Shown here in pieces: positions 45,901 to 64,000 of a stretch of DNA of 64,000 bases. Numbering within the stretch: the stretch's first letter is position 1; each line of letters starts with the position of its first letter. The DNA lies in NCBI GenBank assembly GCA_028583405.1, contig CM053247.1, positions 7,026,058 to 7,090,057 on the forward strand, written 5' to 3'. The stretch comes from Pogonophryne albipinna (taxonomy: Eukaryota; Chordata; Actinopteri; Perciformes; Artedidraconidae). The position numbers and the translations under genes were made by a program. A model generated the notes under the pieces. The model was not told the DNA's origin and made no database searches. It saw only the letters and a list, made by a program, of their open reading frames with translations.

Positions 45901-48900
45901 ACACTTATCTAATCAAATGTTCTCTGTCATCATGAACCTGTCAAGAGATTTTTGTTGTTTGTTTCAAATGTGTTTTAAATTCCTGAACTGTGCAAGGCAC
46001 GAGACTGGATAAGATGCCAGTAAACTCTTATACGCATGGTTACAAATTTAATTTTTAATATTTAGTTTGCTAAATATTGAGATTATTGATTTACGGACAA
46101 CCTGTCCAGGAACGCTGCTTACAGTGAGCGTGCACAAACTCACTTGTACACCAACGCCTAAATGCATTAATGATGATTTGCAACATATCCTACAACAACA
46201 GAATCTTGGTTTTCTCCATCACTTCTAATCCTTTGGTGGATTTCTGCAGCTCTCCCGCCAGTCAGCAGCTTGTGGGTTTCCAGTTCTCTCCCGGTTATGA
46301 AAGGCCTTCTTGTCCAATGGGAGAACCCCAAGGTCCTGCCCTCCGTCCCGCCAGTCAGTCATCTTGCCATTCACTGGCGTTCCGAGACTCGTCCATCTAC
46401 TAGCCGTGGGACCACAGTGGGCAACTTCACCACCTCCACTGTCATACAAGGTGTAATCAAATCCTGATCTTCCTCTGTTCCATGTAAATCTATTGTGAGC
46501 CTCACTGTTACACTAGGTAACACGTTCCTTTGTTACCATGAACACACACACTGGAATTTATTATTATTCCTGCTGCCACTAAACACTCACAAGAGCACCA
46601 AATGTGGATAATCCACCACTGAAAGTAGTCCCCAAGAAAAGTACCATTTTGTGTTTGTTTGATAAAAAAAACTACAGTCACAAGCTTTTTTAGGATCACC
46701 GACATGCATTAAAGGTCCCAGGTCATGGCCATTTCTACTGATCATAATTCCATTGTTGAGGTCTACTAGAATAGATTTACATTGTTCAATTTTCCAAACT
46801 CACATTGGTTTCTCATACAGCATCTCAGTATTGTATGTGTATTCACTCTCTGTGCTAAACGGCCTGTTGGAGCTCCTGACCCCCCCTTCCCCCCTCCCTA
46901 TGAGCCCACTGTGCTCTGATTGGTCAGCTCGCCCACTCTGTTCTGATGAGTCCACCACCGTTACAGCGGAACATCAGTGATTACGTTTTACAATAGCGTT
47001 TGTTGGCAACCAGAAAATGACACCAGTAATGACAAACAGATGAGAATGCTGCGTGGGGTCTGGGTGCCGTGTTGGCGGGACGATGCGGGGCTCGCTGCTC
47101 CGCCCTGTGGGGCCCGAGGAGCGGTCAGTGAGAGCTGGATTACTGGTGTCGTTTCCTGGTTGCTGCGTGGGGTCTGAGCTCAGGCTGTGTGTGTGTGTGA
47201 GCTCCGCGGTGCTGAGTGTGTGCGGATTGGTCCATTTGGAGTCAATGGGTCCATTTGGACTTAGTGACGTCAACCTGCCCCGGAAGTATAAAAATGGAAA
47301 AAGAAAAACCTCCAACGAGGCGTTCTGGGGCAGCATAGAAACATCTTTTCTGTGTTAGAGTTGTACTCGCTACAGGGTGTACTTTAAGTGTTTGTGACTC
47401 TGCAGACCGTTTACATGCAGAAAAAGCGAACACACAAGGGGACGGGTAATAACCAGAAAAATGAAGAGCTTTTTGAACATTAAAGCATGGAGACATGTCC
47501 CAGCACTAAACCTGGAAATGTGCATAATAGCTCCCTTTAAGGTTAAGAATACCATGAACAGTTTGTTCTATATGTATGTCAACTAACAGTGTGTGGTGTG
47601 TTTACAGATGTTAACCCTGAGGACTCCTACCTGATTACAGTGTTCCCCGTCTATAACCAGCAGTGTGGATCTCCTCAGTCGCTGCCTGCCAGTCTGCAGC
47701 AGGGAGGTGAACATGGTGGTCATGATGATTGCATCCAATCTTTGGAACAAAGCAACATAATAATAAATGTGTTTTCTCAGCTCTTGTGGAGGCGGTCCAA
47801 CTGAAGGTGGTGGGCGTGACCAAGACGACAGTAAAGGTGGAGTGGGTGTGGCAAAGGAAGGCTGGAACAGTCACAGAGAACAGATACAGAGTGATGCTGA
47901 GGAGAGACTCAGAGAGACAAAGTAGGTGTTCTTCTAAAACAGGGGTATTCAAAGCTATGGTGTAATCATGGATGTAGGCAGCCATGTAATGCATTCTGGT
48001 AGCGCCATAATGCGATTCTAGACAATGTGCGTCATTTTGTCCACTAGTAGTTGGCATCAAGTTGAGGTATAGGCTACTTTATGCAAATCAGGGGCATCCA
48101 GCGCGACTTGCTGCTTCTGGAAACTCCCAAAAAACGTTTTAATTTTAAAAACATTCAATCTGAAATTAAAGAAAGATTTCTCCATTGCTTATTTCCCAAA
48201 TTTTTCAGAAAAAAAACGATTCCGGGTATGTTTTCGTTACACAAGAGATCATTTTTCCTAAGGAGTTCAGTTGGTGGTTTACAAGTCCCAGGAGGTGGCA
48301 AGAGCCCCTGCGTACAACAGCACCCCCTGAACATGTACAATTACTGTTAGCCCTAGCTGCTAGCATTGTTAGCTGATAGCCACCAGTTGAGAGCTTTGTG
48401 GAGGCAAACCTTCTACTGAAACATTTAATACCTTTTTATTCGGAAATCCCATTTTGGTAATTTGCTCAAAACACACATTTTCGAATATAAAACGTAATGA
48501 TATTATAAGGCGCTCAAAGTAGAAGAAGGTGAATTCAGACAAAGCAATATATTTCCTCACTGCTGTTTGGAAGCTAAAAGTGAATCCGTTGGTTCATTAT
48601 TTTAAAACCTCAACTGTGAATGTTTCTCAAGTCACATTTCCAAGTTGTTTGACGACCCATCAGTAGATAAGCGCATGCATTGCTTTCTCCTTTTCAGCTC
48701 TGTCTCTGTGGCCGGACCAATGGCAGCTCACCTTCATCAACCTGAAACCCAACACTGAGTATTCTCTTCTCCTATTGGTTGATAATGCAACTAGAAACAT
48801 CATCCCTGTGAAAACAAACGTTGGTGAGTGTAACTTGTTTTCTAAAAGCAGAATGCCATTTATAAGTCCCAGTGTATTTGAACTGTTGGATATTAAGAAG

Positions 48901-50683
48901 AAATCTCCTTTCCTAACACAGGAATAAGGATAAGATATGATTTGTTGTTTAGAGGAGGATGTTGAGGTCTGACCTTTTTTGCTATATGTGGTAGATTTTC
49001 TTTCCATCATGATCAAAGGGCTGATATAATATACCATTATTGGGATATCCAAGGATAGAGGGTGTCGTATTCTCATACTGATATTCTGAACAATCTGTGC
49101 TGTTGTATTTGCTGTAAAGTGTCTCTACTGTAGGCTATTTTATTATATGTACAGCACTTTGGCTCCACCAAAAATTGTTTATAAATGTGCTATATAAATA
49201 AAACTTGATTTGATATAAGAAATCGTCTTAGATTTTGGATATCATAATATGGCATTATGGTTGTCTTTTCCTGGTTTTAAAGCCTGCATTAAGTTAAATT
49301 GAATGTGAATATGCCAAACTGTTCTATATTTTCAACTTCAATCAGTCATTATATTATTATATGATTAATTTCCCCAAATCTCATTGGGTAAAAAAACATT
49401 TTATATTTTATAAAGCACCAATAGTCAACCCTGCAATTCATTTGATAAAAAAAGATCAGTTACGATACCAGCACAAAATGTTCTCCCTAGTAGCAGTCTT
49501 ACAGGCAATACTTAAACTGATATCTAAAATGCAACACTTAACATTTGTATTTCACATTCTAGCACCTAAATTAAAATGGACGAATGTATTCTAAGGGCCA
49601 AGAAATAATTTCAATAATTTAATTGAGTAAGTAAGATATCATCTAGCACTCAAATAATAAAATCACTTTGTTGTGTGCATTGCTATAATACTTTTAGACT
49701 TAAAGAATTGGCAAGGCCTGGAAAATAATTTCTGAACACTGAATTTCTACAGTGGCCGACAGGCGCTAACCATAGACAGGCGCTAACCATAGACAGGTGC
49801 TAACCATAGACAGGTGCTAACCATAGACAGGTGCTAACCATAGACTGGTGCTAACCATAGACAGGCGCTAACCATAGACAGGCGCTAACCATAGACAGGT
49901 GCTAACCATAGACAGGTGCTAACCATAGACTGGTGCTAACCATAGACTGGTGCTAACCATAGACTGGTGCTAACCATAGACTGGTGCTAACCGCTAACGC
50001 GCTACAATGTCGCAAAACACTTCCCTTAGGAGAAATGCGCTGCAGTTTCAAACAAACGATGCAAATATAAAAACACACATGGGCCAAAACACATGCGAAT
50101 AAACAAACATCTTCACCAACTTGACAACACATGCACAGCATTTAGAAAACATTCACCAACTTGAGGAAAGTGCGCAAAGTTTACTAAAAGCGCTGCATAA
50201 ACAATGCACTGCAAATGAAAAATACTGCAAGAACGTCAAAACTCAACAGCGGGACACGAAGAAGGGATGCACACAGCTCAGCGCACTGGTTGACGTTCAG
50301 GGATTAGAAAGTTGGCCAACTGTCATTGTCCAATTGTCATTGTCCGTTGTATTTTGAGCATCTGGCAGCGTTTAGTTTTTGCAGGGCCTTATTCAGTAAA
50401 CCTTATTCAGACAAGACATCCAGGATGAAATATATTAATAAAATGACACCATTTAATAAATATGTGCTACGGTCCAAGCGTTTCTTGTTTACTGTGTATC
50501 TACACTGTGATAGAGGAATACAAACATTTACACATAAGCCCTTTCTCATTTCTCAAATGTTTGCCTCCTTGACACCATGACTCCTCGAAATAGATTTCAG
50601 CGCGCCATCTTGAAGGACATCTGATTTCTCTAAATGAACATCGAGGATCGAGCATTGATGAGGCTCTCTGGATCACTCAATTT

Positions 50684-50714
<31 letters not shown>

Positions 50715-52695
50715 ATATATGTATATATGTATATGTGTGTGTGTATATATATGTGTATATATATATGTGTATATATATATATATGTGTATATATGTGTGT
50801 ATATATATATGTGTATATATGGCCTAAATTAAGTGTAGATATTTTTCTAAGACATGAGGCTAGGAGTCGAGGAGGGGAAGGGAGAGAAATTAGAAAGGGC
50901 TATAGTAATCCTTTGATTCTGACCTTACCATGAATGTTTCATTTCAGATGAGGTGCCAGCGGCAGCTACAGCAACGCCTCTGCTGCTGCTGGCTCTTACT
51001 GTGTTCATCATTTCAATCCTGTCCAGGACTGTGTAAGTCAACACACACACGGTCACATCTGAGGGTTCCAATAAATAAAATGTGAATACACTTACTGGTT
51101 TGTGGCTGGTGATTGGTTGGATGCATTACTTTTACATCATTCTGTGCACTTCATCAGCATCTTTATCATTTGGTCTGTCAATCAGTAATGGAAACATTGG
51201 TAAAAATGCTGATATAACATAGTCAATTATATTATAATAATAGTGTTTACTATGATGACGTGTTTGGATTATTATTATATTCTGCTTTATAAATGTGTAC
51301 GCTGCATTACACTGCTGTAGATGTTTAATGTGCTTTTATATTCTGTTGGGTATAAGCTACCGCAATGCATCATATACTTTAACATCATCACATGTTGGGA
51401 GCTTTGCCACTATCTTGTGAGAACCATATATCTCAGGAAAGTCAACTTTTCATAAGCTCAGAAATGACGGCAGTTTCAGCTTTGTTACATTGCATTTTCC
51501 CACTGATCATAAAAGATTTTAAAAGTAGTTTATTACATTTCAAAACTAGGATTATATTTCTCTTCCTCTTTAACCCCTTTACTCTGCAGGTACAAGTCAT
51601 ATTTCTTTCCGCCCACCCCCAGCCCTCGGGGCAGTACGACAGGCCAGTGGCTGATGGACCCTAATCACCATGTGAGTTATTAAAACTGCCGTGTTAATGT
51701 CTTTTTGATTCAGATCCAAACACGAAAAGGTTACAGAAACAATCCTGTTGTCTGTTTCTCATATTCAGTTTAAAAGTTGGAAAGATATGTTAATTTCACG
51801 CCAATGTTTTTCTGAACATAGAAATAAGACAGATTAATTAACATTTTTCATTTTTGCGAAGTATTATTCTTGCAATTTGTTTATTGTAAAAGTTGATTTT
51901 ATGTTTTTTGAAATTGACAGACATTATTAAGCTCTTGATTTTCGTTACTTTTACAACTCGTCACTGACAATTTATGATGTCCTATTGAAATATTTAACAT
52001 TATTTAATCATTCGAGAAATCAGATAAAAAAAACTGAAACACAAGACTTTTTTTTGGAAAAACTATAATATATCTTTCCTGATTAAAATCCAATCAATTA
52101 TTCCACTCAACAGAAAACTGCAGAAAGAAACATCCTTCATATTGAGGACTTCCAGGTGATGGATGTACTTGGTGAGAATGGTCTCATCATGATTGGACCA
52201 AACTTCAAGTCCTCCTATGAAGAGGACCTAAATGAAAACAACTCTCCGCTGTCAATCAGCCAACTCGGCACTAAACCGTCAGCCCTGGAAGTGGACACAG
52301 ACTATATACCTGATGCTCCAGTGACAACAGAACACCCACTCATTCCTCTCCAGTTCTATGAAGCTGACTATGGATTGAACTATCGAAAATGTGACAGAGT
52401 TTTCACATCTGAGGAGAGACGAGAGGCCGATGCTTCTCAACTGAGTCAAAAAAATGAAGCCAACGTCTGCTTTCCAGAGGTAGAGCACCGACCAGACGAC
52501 TTTTCTGAGAGAGCCCATCAAACAGAAGCCGCTCTAAAATTTAATTTTCTGGAATTAATGGCAAACAGCTGTGTTAATCAGATAACATGCGAGGCAGATT
52601 ACATGGTCAACTCTTCCTTTCTGGGGAAAACGGATGTGTGGCCTGATTATACAGAAAACTGTTGCTTAACTTCAAAAACTGCAGATGAAGACTGA
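30917..52695 (+). CDS. Class I cytokine receptor, gp130/IL-12 receptor type
   Basis: A single-pass JAK-STAT receptor. Exons: 30917-30989, 31532-31636, 32339-32450, 36906-37039, 39587-39717, 41679-41838, 42538-42626, 45428-45650, 46250-46450, 47608-47706, 47781-47921, 48698-48823, 50948-51032, 51590-51671, 52114-52695; phases agree throughout, giving 780 residues. Exon 1 gives a signal peptide. Exons 2-6 form the two-domain cytokine-binding module, with paired cysteines (MSCYYQ, MTCELK) and WSDWS at about residue 224. Exons 7-12 form three fibronectin III domains. Exon 13 holds the transmembrane segment ([15 protein letters not shown]). Exon 14 carries a box 1-like FFPPTPSP-x7-W motif. Exon 15 is a roughly 190-residue tail with several tyrosines (DYIPD, DYGLNY, DYMVN). 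There is no N-terminal Ig domain. Layout and box 1 resemble IL12RB1, with IL27RA or IL31RA-type receptors as alternatives; the orthologue is not settled. Exon 2 uses a weak donor (AAA then GTGAAC). Confidence 0.9.
31150..31235. repeat. AT-rich palindromic tract in the first receptor intron
   Basis: TAATATATATTACAATATAT and similar runs form an AT-only, locally self-complementary tract. Low-complexity sequence. Confidence 0.6.
31880..32095. mobile_element. Partial copy of the ACATGTCTCCATGC repeat
   Basis: GGGACATGTCTCCATGCTTT, AAAAAGCTCTTTATTTTTC and CACCCTCTGTCTGAAACCAG are the reverse complement of the end of the repeat at 27390-28010. It lies in receptor intron 31637-32338. Confidence 0.6.
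33035..33427 (+). repeat. 5' long terminal repeat
   Basis: 393 bp, TG...CA ends. It contains TTGAAATAAAGGTG near its 3' end, a plausible polyadenylation hexamer, as expected in the R region. The same motif is in the 3' LTR. Confidence 0.93.
33446..35020 (+). CDS. Repeat-built ORF of the LTR element, function unknown
   Basis: The first internal ATG (33446) opens a frame that stays open to 35020. The first 130 or so codons are non-repetitive (ATG then [36 protein letters not shown]) with a basic KRRSRKAK stretch. They may be the element's own small protein or a much altered gag remnant. After that come PQQPWFR repeats (33990-34130) and [12 protein letters not shown] repeats from CTCGAG/CTCAAG units (34380-34960). 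The other two plus frames are also open (593 and 625 codons) because the units are multiples of three, so openness downstream is weak evidence of coding. No known domain recognised. Confidence 0.3.
   Translation: MGPADPFELELLNFSFFLANCSDRWKRAPGVQQREAVLSEARQMAREKPGLVKFLPGWISKILPVCDSRPASPRHASSLSPNSQPGTIRLAGFRLKSTHASAPVPAPVQESYSGTGLAYGGPRSIQAAAKRRSRKAKLAARAPRAMAPAPVQAPAAMAPCSSIGPHSHGPMFRFCAQQPWFRSRNRPTQPWFRPQFRPQQPWFRPQFRPQQPWFRPQFRPQQPWFWLQYRLQYPWSRLQFRLQDWLTGQRQLPESCRRTGQRQLLESCQHTGRLQLLVSSWLFSRRQLAESCRRTGRLQLPVFCWRTDRHESPQVSSRVPSRVSSRVPSQDPSRVPSQDPSRVPSQDPSRVPSQDPSRVPSQDPSQVPSRLPSQVSSRVSVQVLSRVPSRVSSRVSSRVSSRVPSQVPSQVPSRVPSQVSSRVPSQVSSRVPSQVSSRVPSQVISRIPSQVTARVPSSLLWSLRSSSLSRSRSSHLSRSLSSHLSRSLSSHLSSQLSSFLSSPHSSPYSSAVGGSAGGPANSMS
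33990..35670. repeat. Four successive tandem arrays inside the LTR element
   Basis: Array 1, about 33990-34160: 33-bp units with CCAGCAGCCATGGTTCCGG. Array 2, about 34380-34960: 15/30-bp units of CTCGAGTCCCCTCTCAAG, rich in XhoI-type CTCGAG. Array 3, about 34985-35300: units near 60 bp containing CCGTTGGAGGTCCCGCAGAC. Array 4, about 35440-35660: units near 45 bp containing CGAACTCTGCCTTGCCC. Confidence 0.85.
35765..36157 (+). repeat. 3' long terminal repeat
   Basis: Same length as the 5' LTR (393 bp), with about 6 substitutions and no indel seen by eye. Confidence 0.93.
37105..39185. mobile_element. MITE-like repeat (27390 family) with a nested element
   Basis: The left part (37105-37525) and right part (38905-39185, ending AAAAAGGCCCCTTTAGG) match the family at 27390 and 46706. 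Between them an element starting CTTAAAGAGCCTGTGAC (37527) and ending GTCACAGGCTCTTTAAG (38889) is inserted. It lies in receptor intron 37040-39586. Confidence 0.6.
37527..38889. mobile_element. Nested element with GAGCCTGTGAC terminal repeats
   Basis: 17-bp inverted ends. The interior includes a duplicated CCGGCCCACTTCGGTACCG block near 37966 and 38037, itself perhaps a further insertion. No transposase ORF. Confidence 0.55.
40133..40452. mobile_element. Dispersed repeat, copy B
   Basis: Diverged copy of 29705-30076 in receptor intron 39718-41678, with the same terminal motifs (GCATTCACATGATA and TATCATGTTAATGC). Confidence 0.6.
40695..41485. repeat. Diverged direct duplication around an inserted element
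   Basis: About 130 bp at 40695-40830 (GAAACCTG, TTTTGGCCCA, GTCTCAGTGTTGCCCTTTGG, GGTGTTATC) recurs at 41360-41485. The element at 40860-41330 lies between the two copies. Confidence 0.65.
40860..41330 (+). mobile_element. Diverged copy of the Myb/SANT-bearing relic
   Basis: GGTCAAGAACC, CTTACGTC, CAACAACAACAAAAACCTGC and AAACTTAAACAGCAGTGG parallel 200-350. GACGTAAACGGTTACGTCAT parallels 490-520. The Myb/SANT-like reading frame is broken here. Confidence 0.55.
42948..43260 (-). mobile_element. Possible solo LTR, distantly related to 33035-33427
   Basis: Read on the minus strand it contains TTTCCTCCTTGTGTCTTGTC, a TGTGTTCACCTGCTG stretch and a late GAATAAAGG, in the same order as in the LTRs at 33035 and 35765. 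It is bracketed by direct repeats ACAGTATA (42948-42955 and 43253-43260). Exact ends are uncertain. Confidence 0.45.
43277..44430. mobile_element. Element with TACTACGAAGC ends, copy 1
   Basis: The left end GCCTGTACTACGAAGCAGG is mirrored by CTGGCTTCGTCGTACC at the right. A SINE (about 43683-43920) is inserted in it. Its interior corresponds, inverted, to the arms of copy 2 at 54999 and 61057, and at about 44048-44066 it keeps the site that in copy 2 received a hAT transposon. Confidence 0.65.
43683..43920 (+). mobile_element. tRNA-derived SINE
   Basis: A tRNA-like head has the B box GGTTCAAGTCCCGG-like motif (CAGTTCAAGTCCCGG here). The body includes GAGGTGTCCCTGAGCAAGGC and CCCACTGCTCCTAACACTAG, and the tail is AATGACAATAAAGTTGAATC followed by a TTC run. 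It is a well-preserved copy. Confidence 0.8.
44432..45160 (-). mobile_element. SINE on the minus strand split by a LINE-like fragment
   Basis: GACGCTTTTATCCAAAGCGG at 44456 and GACTGCAGCGGGACTCAAAT at about 45095 are the two halves of the SINE type seen at 7847. Between them (about 44478-45000) is a repeat with TATAGCGCCTTTCATATACCC and GGGAGGGAGTTCCAGAGGGT, the same family as 11726-11995. Confidence 0.6.
46706..47543. mobile_element. MITE-like repeat (27390 family)
   Basis: Starts TTAAAGGTCCCAGGTCATGG and ends GCATAATAGCTCCCTTTAAGG. Its right part has AAGAGCTTTTTGAACATTAA and GCATGGAGACATGTCCCAGC like the other copies. It lies in receptor intron 46451-47607. Confidence 0.6.
49049..49212. 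mobile_element. LINE-tail-like repeat, inverted partner of 26965-27180
   Basis: It runs GGATAGAGGGTGTCGTATTC through GTACAGCACTTTGGCTCCAC to ATATAAATAAAACTTGATTT, the reverse complement of the order at 26965. It lies in receptor intron 48824-50947. Confidence 0.6.
49750..50400. mobile_element. Palindromic hAT-like element, copy with an internal minisatellite
   Basis: It begins CAGTGGCCGACAGGCGC, then an 18-bp tandem repeat, then the family arm (CAAATATAAAAACACACATG, AAGCGCTGCATAAAC, GTTGGCCAACTGTCA). The right arm is mostly lost. Confidence 0.65.
49758..49995. repeat. 18-bp minisatellite, about 13 units
   Basis: Units GCTAACCATAGACAGGTG, with C or T at one site and TGG or AGG variants, in perfect 18-bp register until GCTAACCGCTAACGCGC. 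It appears to have grown from the terminal region of the host element. Confidence 0.9.
50680..50825. repeat. TATATG/TG-TA microsatellite
   Basis: Alternating purine-pyrimidine TA and TG runs upstream of the transmembrane exon of the receptor gene. It yields an artefactual Tyr-Ile-Val-Met ORF. Confidence 0.9.
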
Positions 52696-52700
52696 ATAAA
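52695..52700 (+). promoter_or_regulatory. AATAAA overlapping the receptor stop codon
   Basis: The last base of the TGA stop is the first base of an AATAAA hexamer. If used it would give a 3' UTR of only a few tens of bases. Other AATAAA-type hexamers occur further on (near 53155), so use of this one is uncertain. Confidence 0.3.
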
Positions 52701-52984
52701 CAACATCAGTGCTGCATGCTGAGTCAAAGGCAAAGAGGACTAGTAAGAGACGAAGGTTAAACACATGTTGGTGCCTCCTAGTGGCTGTCATTTCCATTAC
52801 ACAGCAAAAACAAAAGCTAACCTTGAAAGTTGATTCGGCAGTACAATCCTAATTTTAAACTACAGAGCAAAGCACAATGGTCCTGTGCGATCAGGACAAG
52901 GGTTTGAGTACATTTGAGGCTCTAGCATGTTAGCTATCTGTAGTAGTTGAGACTTCTAGAATTCTCAGCCTTTTTTCTAAAAAA

Positions 52985-53300
52985 GTAGCGCTGCTCGATT
53001 ATGGCAAAAATCATAATCTCGATTATTTGGGTCAATAATTGATATCACGATTATTAAAAACGAAAAATATTGGAGAAAAAAATGTGAGCAGTATGTTTTT
53101 AACAGTGGATTACCCTGAACTTTAAGTACAATTCAACTGAAAAACCAATACAAAATAAATTGGCAACGTTTGTATGCAATTACACATTTTTACAGATTGC
53201 TCAATTAACCCTGTTAAATTAATCGGAATAGTTTTATATCCCAGTATCGCTGCTTTTGTCTAATTATAGATTAAAATGTTTTGCAAAAGTCTCCTTAACT
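52985..53300. mobile_element. AT-rich dispersed repeat fragment
   Basis: GCTGCTCGATTATGGCAAAA and AATCTCGATTATTTGGGTCA look like one end of a common fish interspersed repeat. It lies between the convergent receptor and nudt12 genes; no gene was seen in the 965 bp between their stop codons. Confidence 0.4.
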
Positions 53301-53372
53301 TTGTACAGTTGCGTTCAAACCATCATCACATCCCGAGTCTAAGCTCAAAGCTGAGAATCGGAAATGTAAAGG

Positions 53373-53378
53373 TTTATT
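53373..53378 (-). promoter_or_regulatory. Possible nudt12 polyadenylation signal
   Basis: AATAAA on the minus strand (TTTATT on plus), 283 nt after the nudt12 stop. Motif only. Confidence 0.4.
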
Positions 53379-53660
53379 GTTGATCATCTTTTCCATCTTG
53401 AAAAGTTCTGACTTCGCCTTTATCTGCAAGTGATGTACAGACTACAGTTCTCCACATAGGAGCGGTGCGGTTCAATGATTTGGACTTAACGGTGAAAACA
53501 AACCACATTAACATACTGTGTCCTGTACAGCCCTCAGAATCTGGCTGTTACCTCAGCGGTAGTGTTCCTGGTTTGTCGTAATAGAGTAGCAACAGTTCTG
53601 ACAGCTGCTGGTTCATAGATCCACCTTATGGTCTGGAGGTTCAGTGCTACAGGATGGAGG

Positions 53661-64000
<10,340 letters not shown>

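Noticed and set aside
50634..50933. 99-codon ORF with Tyr-Ile-Val repeats
   Set aside because: Low-complexity translation of a TA/TG microsatellite.

Overview
This is a gene-poor, repeat-rich stretch of vertebrate nuclear DNA, almost certainly from a teleost fish. The genes are split into short exons with GT-AG introns, the proteins are vertebrate (HIRA, a class I cytokine receptor, NUDT12), and the repeats (Tc1-like element, several hAT-like families, tRNA-derived SINEs, long CA and CTCA tracts) are typical of teleosts. A percomorph is likely but cannot be proven from the window.

Layout. 1-24024 (+): the histone H3.3 chaperone gene hira, missing only its first exons; 22 coding exons (945 residues) are readable to the stop codon. 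24025-30916: intergenic, with a palindromic hAT-like element, other dispersed repeats, an unusual 147-bp tandem array (28140-29420) and a SINE. 30917-52695 (+): a complete 15-exon class I cytokine receptor of the gp130/IL-12 receptor type (780 residues). 53661-64000 (-): nudt12, the NADH pyrophosphatase, tail to tail with the receptor gene and running off the right edge.

The three host genes have no evident functional link. HIRA acts in nuclear chromatin assembly, the receptor at the cell surface, and NUDT12 in NAD(H) turnover, probably in peroxisomes.

Most of the remaining DNA is transposon-derived, and much of it is nested. The best example lies in one nudt12 intron: three older elements enclose a 5.0-kb hAT transposon (55411-60424). 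It has 12-bp terminal inverted repeats, a 7-bp target duplication and a 12-exon transposase gene with open, phase-consistent exons and the expected catalytic residues. It may be an intact autonomous element. A related element at 43277-44430 preserves the unoccupied insertion site. Other notable elements are a young non-autonomous LTR retrotransposon (33035-36157) whose interior is built of tandem repeats, three copies of a 1.0-kb hAT-like element each with an exact 8-bp target duplication, and a 2.5-kb 33-bp minisatellite grown from reverse-transcriptase codons inside a hira intron.
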